A stretch of 10,050 nt of DNA, taken from positions 1 to 10,050 of the forward strand of contig SFCN01000073.1 of NCBI GenBank assembly GCA_004558595.1, written 5' to 3'. Below are positions 7,204-10,050 of the stretch, piece after piece. How positions within the stretch are numbered: the first letter of the stretch is position 1; each line of letters opens with the position of its first letter. The DNA is from Phascolarctobacterium sp. (GTDB lineage: Bacteria > Bacillota > Negativicutes > Acidaminococcales > Acidaminococcaceae). The position numbers and the translations under genes were made by a program. The notes below the pieces were generated by a model, which ran no database searches, had not been told where the DNA came from, and saw only the letters and a list, made by a program, of their open reading frames with translations.

Positions 7204-7554
7204 TTATTTCGCCAGGCCGCTTTTTTTACCCTTGATGATGGTAAAGGCTTCGATGAGGTCGGACAATGTTACAGCTTGATCCCCTGCGAGAGCGTCTTCG
7301 TTAGGCTCGTCTCCCTCGCCCTCGGCACCTGTTTTCGGGTAGTCCAAATCTACGAAAAAGTCGGCCATTTTCACTCCGAAAAGGTCCCTCAGGGCCATGA
7401 GGTTTTCCATGGTTACGTGGCTGCGGCCTGTTTCGATGTTGCTCATGTGGGACTGGGCTACGCCTATGGCTTCGGCAGCTTTGCTCTGGCTGAGCCCTGC
7501 CCGCATGCGGATTTCTTTAATTCTTTGACCTATTAAATAATGCTTGTCCTGCAA
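7204..7554 (-). CDS. Xre-family HTH transcriptional regulator
   Basis: A 116-residue DNA-binding protein. A Cro/C1-type helix-turn-helix occupies residues about 8-62: IGQRIKEIRMRAGLSQ, then AAEAIGVAQSHMSNIETGR as the recognition part, then VTMENLMALRDLFGV. The C-terminal 45 residues are acidic and then Lys-rich, probably flexible, and I see no sensor domain. The start is TTG (7552-7554), supported by AAGGAGG (7563-7569) eight bases upstream. It lies upstream of, and in the same direction as, the PP-loop ATPase gene, but that gene has its own promoter. Several GTGA motifs lie just upstream and might be its operator. What it regulates is unknown; self-regulation is usual for such small Xre proteins. 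It marks the edge of the AT-rich patch to the right. Confidence 0.88.
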   Translation of the reverse strand: MQDKHYLIGQRIKEIRMRAGLSQSKAAEAIGVAQSHMSNIETGRSHVTMENLMALRDLFGVKMADFFVDLDYPKTGAEGEGDEPNEDALAGDQAVTLSDLIEAFTIIKGKKSGLAK

Positions 7555-7570
7555 TTATGGTTCCTCCTTA

Positions 7571-7638
7571 TCACTGTCACTTTATATTACATATTTCACA
7601 TTTTTTTCACTTTCTCGTACTAAAACCCAACAATTCAC
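7571..7638. repeat. cluster of TCAC motifs before the Xre gene
   Basis: Five TCAC (GTGA on the minus strand) occur at 7571, 7577, 7596, 7607 and 7635. Two extend to TCACTTT exactly 30 bases apart (7577-7583 and 7607-7613), close to three helical turns. The position between the Xre gene start and the plus-strand promoter fits an operator. In such AT-rich sequence chance is also possible. Confidence 0.25.
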
Positions 7639-7677
7639 TATTTCTCTAAATTTTCTGTTCTTTTTTACTTTTCCCTC

Positions 7678-7706
7678 TTGCAATTTCTATAACTATATGT
7701 TAATAT
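7678..7706 (+). promoter_or_regulatory. plus-strand promoter before small RNA / hicAB
   Basis: TTGCAA (7678-7683) and TAATAT (7701-7706) are separated by 17 bases. TG at 7698-7699 makes the -10 extended. Transcription would begin near 7713. No other convincing promoter lies between here and hicA, so this may drive both the short terminated transcript and, by read-through, hicAB. Confidence 0.65.
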
Positions 7707-7712
7707 ATACTC

Positions 7713-7793
7713 AACAACTTAATAACATGGAGCTCATAATCGTTCCATCGCGAATTTTTGTAGTAGTAGTGTCTTCGGGCACTACTATTTTTG
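7713..7793 (+). ncRNA. candidate ~80-nt small RNA or attenuated leader
   Basis: A good promoter (7678-7706) and a good intrinsic terminator (7764-7793) bracket about 80 bases with no convincing protein gene. The predicted RNA has an ATGGA/TCCAT pairing in its 5' half (about 7727-7749), a run of GTAGTAGTAGTG, and the UUCG terminator stem. It could be an independent small RNA or a leader that limits transcription of hicAB. I do not recognise it as any known RNA family. Both ends are predictions. Confidence 0.45.
7764..7793 (+). terminator. intrinsic terminator with UUCG loop
   Basis: TAGTAGTGTC (7764-7773) pairs with GGCACTACTA (7778-7787) with one G-T pair, around a TTCG loop closed by C-G. 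TTTTTGTTT follows. It points along the plus strand. The only gene to its left on this side, the Xre gene, is transcribed away from it, so it must end a separate transcript. Confidence 0.85.
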
Positions 7794-7830
7794 TTTATTA
7801 GGTTGATTTTTACGAAAGGAGGATAGATTT

Positions 7831-8019
7831 CTTACTTTACATTACGTAAATTACGTAGTTATTAAAAAGCTAGAGTCTAATGGCTATAGACTCGACCGAG
7901 ACGATGGCAACCATTCCATCTACGAAAAAGATGGCTTTCGCCCTGTTCAAATTCCAAGACATCGTGAAATTAACGAGAATACCGCTAGAGCAATTTTAAA
8001 AGCTGCAGGTATTAAATAG
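7831..8019 (+). pseudogene. hicA: HicA family mRNA interferase toxin, no usual start codon
   Basis: The frame encodes a nearly complete HicA, a small double-stranded-RNA-binding-fold ribonuclease that cleaves mRNA and is neutralised by HicB. Recognisable parts are IKKLESNGYRLDRDDGNHSIY (with the catalytic His in GNHSIY), then QIPRHREINENTARAIL and the end KAAGIK. The frame is open from 7807, but it contains no ATG, GTG or TTG before the conserved part. A strong ribosome site AAAGGAGG (7815-7822) points to about 7828-7834, where TTT, CTT and ACT stand. The given start is therefore nominal. Either the start codon has mutated, a small frameshift has occurred in the first codons (a 9-base tandem repeat lies there), or an unusual start is used. 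hicB follows, with its ribosome site overlapping the hicA stop. The family call is firm; functional status is open. Confidence 0.75.
7841..7858 (+). repeat. 9-bp tandem repeat at 5' end of hicA
   Basis: ATTACGTAA (7841-7849) is followed directly by ATTACGTAG (7850-7858). The first copy contains the palindrome TTACGTAA. In the hicA frame the repeat encodes YVN-YVV. It may be a slippage duplication that disturbed the gene start, or an operator for HicB, whose ribbon-helix-helix domain often binds repeats near the hicAB promoter. Confidence 0.5.
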
Positions 8020-8031
8020 GAGGCACACACT

Positions 8032-8415
8032 ATGGAATACGCATATCCTGCTATTTTTCACAAAAATGAGGACAGCACTTATACCATAACTTTTCCAGAT
8101 TTGCCAGGATGCATTTCTGAAGGTAAATCTATTGCCAATGCTATATTCATGTCTCAAGCTGCCTTAACACAGTGGATTGAATATCTAAATGATAAGAAAA
8201 TACAACTCCCTGCACCAAGTCCTTTAGCATCTATTCATTTAGAAGCAGAAGAATTTGTTAACTTTATATGCATAGATTACAAGGAAAACCGGGCTGTTAA
8301 GCGCACTGTTAGCATACCTAAATGGATGGATGACTTAGTCATAGAATCGGGACTTAGCCTCTCAAGAGTACTTCAAGACGCATTAAAACAGCGATTTGAA
8401 GAACAGCACGCATAA
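8032..8415 (+). CDS. hicB: HicB family antitoxin
   Basis: A 127-residue antitoxin that binds HicA and represses the operon. The N-terminal part has the partial RNase-H-like fold, with AIFHKNEDSTYTITFPDLPG (PDLPGC at 22-27) and a helix SQAALTQWIEYL. The C-terminal part, about residues 90-124 (RTVSIPKWMDDLV, then LSLSRVLQDALKQRF), looks like a ribbon-helix-helix DNA-binding domain. AGGAGG (8018-8023) overlaps the hicA stop and lies eight bases before the ATG, so the two genes are tightly linked. The gene is intact, although its toxin lacks a clear start codon. Its TAA is followed at once, in the same frame, by the open frame of an Rpn-type nuclease remnant. Confidence 0.93.
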   Translation: MEYAYPAIFHKNEDSTYTITFPDLPGCISEGKSIANAIFMSQAALTQWIEYLNDKKIQLPAPSPLASIHLEAEEFVNFICIDYKENRAVKRTVSIPKWMDDLVIESGLSLSRVLQDALKQRFEEQHA

Positions 8416-8736
8416 TTTGCACACTTACATACCTATGCCTTTTGCAAAGACATTTATGATGAAACCTTAAAAGAGTGTGTTAAACGTTATAAAGAAACAG
8501 AGGAGGGAATTCGAACTATGTGCACTGTTATGGAAGAATTGAGAAATGAAGGCATGCAGCAAGGTATACAACAAGGCATTAAACAGGGCATTCAACAAGG
8601 CAAAGATTTAGGAGTACAAAAATTTGCTAATTTAACTAAAACGCTTTTGGCTCTTGGTAGAACCAATGACTTAAATCGTGCTATTGAGGATGCACAGTTC
8701 CGAGATAAGCTTTTTAAAGAATTTACCATTCAATAA
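8416..8736 (+). pseudogene. 3' remnant of Rpn / PD-(D/E)XK transposase-like nuclease
   Basis: The frame is open from just after the hicB stop and reads YAFCKDIYDETLKECVKRYK, ETEEGIRTMCTVMEELRNEG, then a GMQQGIQQGIKQGIQQG repeat and a helical tail ending FKEFTIQ. This is the typical end of Rpn (recombination-promoting nuclease, YhgA-like) proteins, large PD-(D/E)XK enzymes of mobile origin. The N-terminal catalytic part is missing: upstream sequence is hicB. An ATG at 8518 with GAGGAGG about ten bases before could give a 72-residue product. However, the residues before that ATG are still family sequence, so I treat it as a truncated gene. Insertion or deletion at the hicB end probably removed the 5' part. 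Confidence 0.75.
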
Positions 8737-8747
8737 CCGCCCACTTT

Positions 8748-8771
8748 AACTCCCCGTCAGGGGAGTTTTTT
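8748..8771 (+). terminator. intrinsic terminator after the Rpn remnant
   Basis: AACTCCCC (8748-8755) pairs perfectly with GGGGAGTT (8760-8767) around GTCA, followed by TTTTATT. It would end the hicA-hicB-remnant transcript on the plus strand. Confidence 0.88.
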
Positions 8772-9098
8772 ATTGCCTAGTATACCAATTTTACCCCATA
8801 TAAGAGCCCTATGATTTTCCTCTTGTTTCAAACGTAAGTACACTTTTAAGCAGCGTGCTAATTTGTAACATAATTCTCCTAAAATACTCTATTATCTCTT
8901 TATATTGTAATGTTTATCCCTTTGTATGCTTATTTTTAGTATATCAGTACTGAAATTTTATCAGTAACGTACAGTTACCGAAAAGAATGTTTGCGTACTG
9001 GTGCAAAATAGCATTTCTTAAAACACCCATAGCTCCAGCATCCCTAAATACTCACTCCACACTCCTAATCCCAAACGCGGTAGGAACCAGATGTTCTG
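8772..9098. other. AT-rich interval without genes
   Basis: I see no coding sequence here on either strand. Near 8938-8973 there are the palindrome TCAGTACTGA (8944-8953), two TATCAGTA copies (8942-8949 and 8959-8966) and a GTAAC/GTTAC inverted repeat. The minus strand there reads TGATATACT (8938-8946), an extended -10-like sequence pointing left into empty DNA. The part from about 9030 to 9098 is richer in GC and lies next to the galE remnant. It may be its former 3' flank. Confidence 0.5.
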
Positions 9099-9230
9099 TC
9101 AATCCTCATACCCATTCGGATTCTTGACCTGCCAATTCCAAGCATCACGGCACATATCTTCCAAACTTCTAGTCGCTCTCCAATGCAAAACATTCGCTGC
9201 TTTGCTCACATCTGCCCATATTTTTTGCAT
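9099..9230 (-). pseudogene. galE: C-terminal remnant of UDP-glucose 4-epimerase
   Basis: The minus-strand frame ending at TGA (9099-9101) reads IWADVSKAANVLHWRATRSL, then EDMCRDAWNWQVKNPNGYED. This matches the end of GalE (E. coli: ADASKADRELNWRVTRTL and then a W-W-Q-NP/HP-GY pattern to the stop). GalE interconverts UDP-glucose and UDP-galactose. Only about the last 40 of some 335 residues remain. The Rossmann NAD domain is absent, and upstream residues in this frame do not look like GalE. No ribosome site fits the ATG at 9228-9230. It lies directly downstream of galU on the same strand, which suggests an ancestral galU-galE pair that lost most of galE by deletion. Confidence 0.78.
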
Positions 9231-9280
9231 GCCTTGGGATGATTTAAAATGAATCCTATCGAAATCTTCGCTCAATATTA

Positions 9281-10050
9281 TTAATTACTTTTCAATCCAG
9301 CTCTAACAAGGCCCTTCAAATACTCTCTAAACTTCTCAGCCAAATCGTCTCTTCTCAAGGCATACTCCACCTGTGCTTCAAGATAGCCTTGCTTATCGCC
9401 CACATCATATCTTCTACCTATAAAATCATAGGCGCACATATCTTGTTGGCGTGCTAATACCTTCAGCGCATCTGTCAGCTGTATTTCTCCACCCTTTCCA
9501 GGTGCAGTATGGTCTAAGATCCGGAAAATCTCTGGCGTGATAATATAACGCCCCAACACAGCCAGCCGACTTGGTGCTTCTTCCACCGCAGGCTTTTCCA
9601 CCATATCCTTTACTTTAAAGATACGCTCATTATCGGCGGGTATGCTATCCACAATTCCATAGGCAGAAACCTTTTCCTGTGGAACAGTTTGGCAGCCTAA
9701 TACACTGCCGCCGGTTGCGTTATATACATCAATCAGCTGCTTTAAGCAAGGATAATCATCATTATGAACAACATCATCACCTAATAGCACGGCAAAGGGC
9801 TCATAACCGATAAACCTCTTAGCACACAAAATTGCGTGACCCAAGCCTTTAGGTTCTTTTTGACGGACAAAGTGAATATTGATGTTTCCAATACCCTGTA
9901 CCATTTTCAGCAATTCTTCCTTGCCATGCTCTGCCAAATTCTCTTCCAATTCATATAAACGGTCAAAATGATCCTCTATAGCACGTTTGTTAAATCCAGT
10001 AACAATACAAATATCATTAACACCACTGTCTAAAGCTTCCTCAATCACAT
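9281..10050 (-). CDS. galU: UTP-glucose-1-phosphate uridylyltransferase, 5' end missing
   Basis: Makes UDP-glucose from UTP and glucose-1-phosphate, the sugar donor for capsule, glycolipid and galactose metabolism. The visible 256 codons cover most of the nucleotidyltransferase fold: EEALDSGVNDICIVTGFNKR and IEDHFD near the start, RQKEPKGLGHAI (about 62-73), the nucleotide/metal site LLGDD (88-92), VSAYGIVD, the MVEKP loop and the C-terminal GGEIQLTDAL and YDVGDKQGY segments. GalU is about 290 residues, so roughly 35 N-terminal residues, including the GxGTR-type signature loop, lie beyond the right edge. A GTG at 10046-10048 is the internal valine of the usual QYVIEEA, not a start. The next codon outward begins TA, as expected for that tyrosine. 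The stop is TAA at 9281-9283. No clear terminator follows; the galE remnant does. Confidence 0.95.
   Translation of the reverse strand, partial: VIEEALDSGVNDICIVTGFNKRAIEDHFDRLYELEENLAEHGKEELLKMVQGIGNINIHFVRQKEPKGLGHAILCAKRFIGYEPFAVLLGDDVVHNDDYPCLKQLIDVYNATGGSVLGCQTVPQEKVSAYGIVDSIPADNERIFKVKDMVEKPAVEEAPSRLAVLGRYIITPEIFRILDHTAPGKGGEIQLTDALKVLARQQDMCAYDFIGRRYDVGDKQGYLEAQVEYALRRDDLAEKFREYLKGLVRAGLKSN

Noticed and set aside
7727..7801. A 24-codon frame (MELIIVPSRI...VVVVSSG) with four Val codons before the terminator stem, like an amino-acid leader peptide.
   Set aside because: No ribosome site precedes the ATG, the Val codons are part of the terminator stem (a GTA repeat), and the downstream genes are hicAB rather than branched-chain amino-acid genes.
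8557..8601. Short repeats (CAAGG-type units) that could suggest a CRISPR or VNTR.
   Set aside because: They encode the QG-rich repeat usual in Rpn-type C-termini, with no spacer-repeat pattern. No CRISPR array is present in the window.
10046..10048. GTG as the start of galU.
   Set aside because: It is the internal valine of the conserved YVIEEA stretch, and the frame continues to the window edge.

Overview
The window looks like chromosome of an anaerobic, low-to-mid GC Firmicute. The Negativicutes (the Phascolarctobacterium/Acidaminococcus type) are my best guess. This rests on gene order (lepA, cdaA, ybbR and an FAD dehydrogenase in one run, with rpsT divergent from lepA) and protein character, and no database search was possible. 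Promoters are of the housekeeping sigma type. Nearly every convincing one has a TGn extended -10.

Left part (1-5584). A minus-strand block reads right to left: lepA (elongation factor 4), cdaA (diadenylate cyclase), ybbR/cdaR (its membrane regulator) and a COG2509-type FAD-dependent dehydrogenase. The last three are joined by ATGA stop/start overlaps, so translation is probably coupled. cdaA has its own extended -10 promoter between lepA and cdaA. The first 146 bases lie beyond the end of this block and hold several inverted repeats but no gene.

Middle (5585-7554). rpsT (ribosomal protein S20) runs on the plus strand from a strong promoter, starts with TTG and ends in a UUCG-loop terminator. 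Convergent to it is a PP-loop ATPase of the ThiI/MnmA-like class with a C-terminal region I read as an NFACT-R-type RNA-binding domain. It probably modifies RNA. Upstream on the same strand is a small Xre-type regulator with a TTG start.

Right part (7555-9280). This is an AT-rich accessory patch of about 1.7 kb. It holds a plus-strand promoter followed about 80 nt later by an intrinsic terminator (a small RNA or an attenuated leader), a hicA toxin frame with no usual start codon, an intact hicB antitoxin, the 3' remnant of an Rpn/PD-(D/E)XK transposase-like nuclease with a terminator, about 330 bases without genes, and a remnant of the C-terminus of galE on the minus strand. The patch looks like a site of repeated insertion and decay.

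Right edge (9281-10050). galU (UTP-glucose-1-phosphate uridylyltransferase) is on the minus strand, with its 5' end outside the window. The galE remnant just downstream suggests a former galU-galE pair that has been broken.
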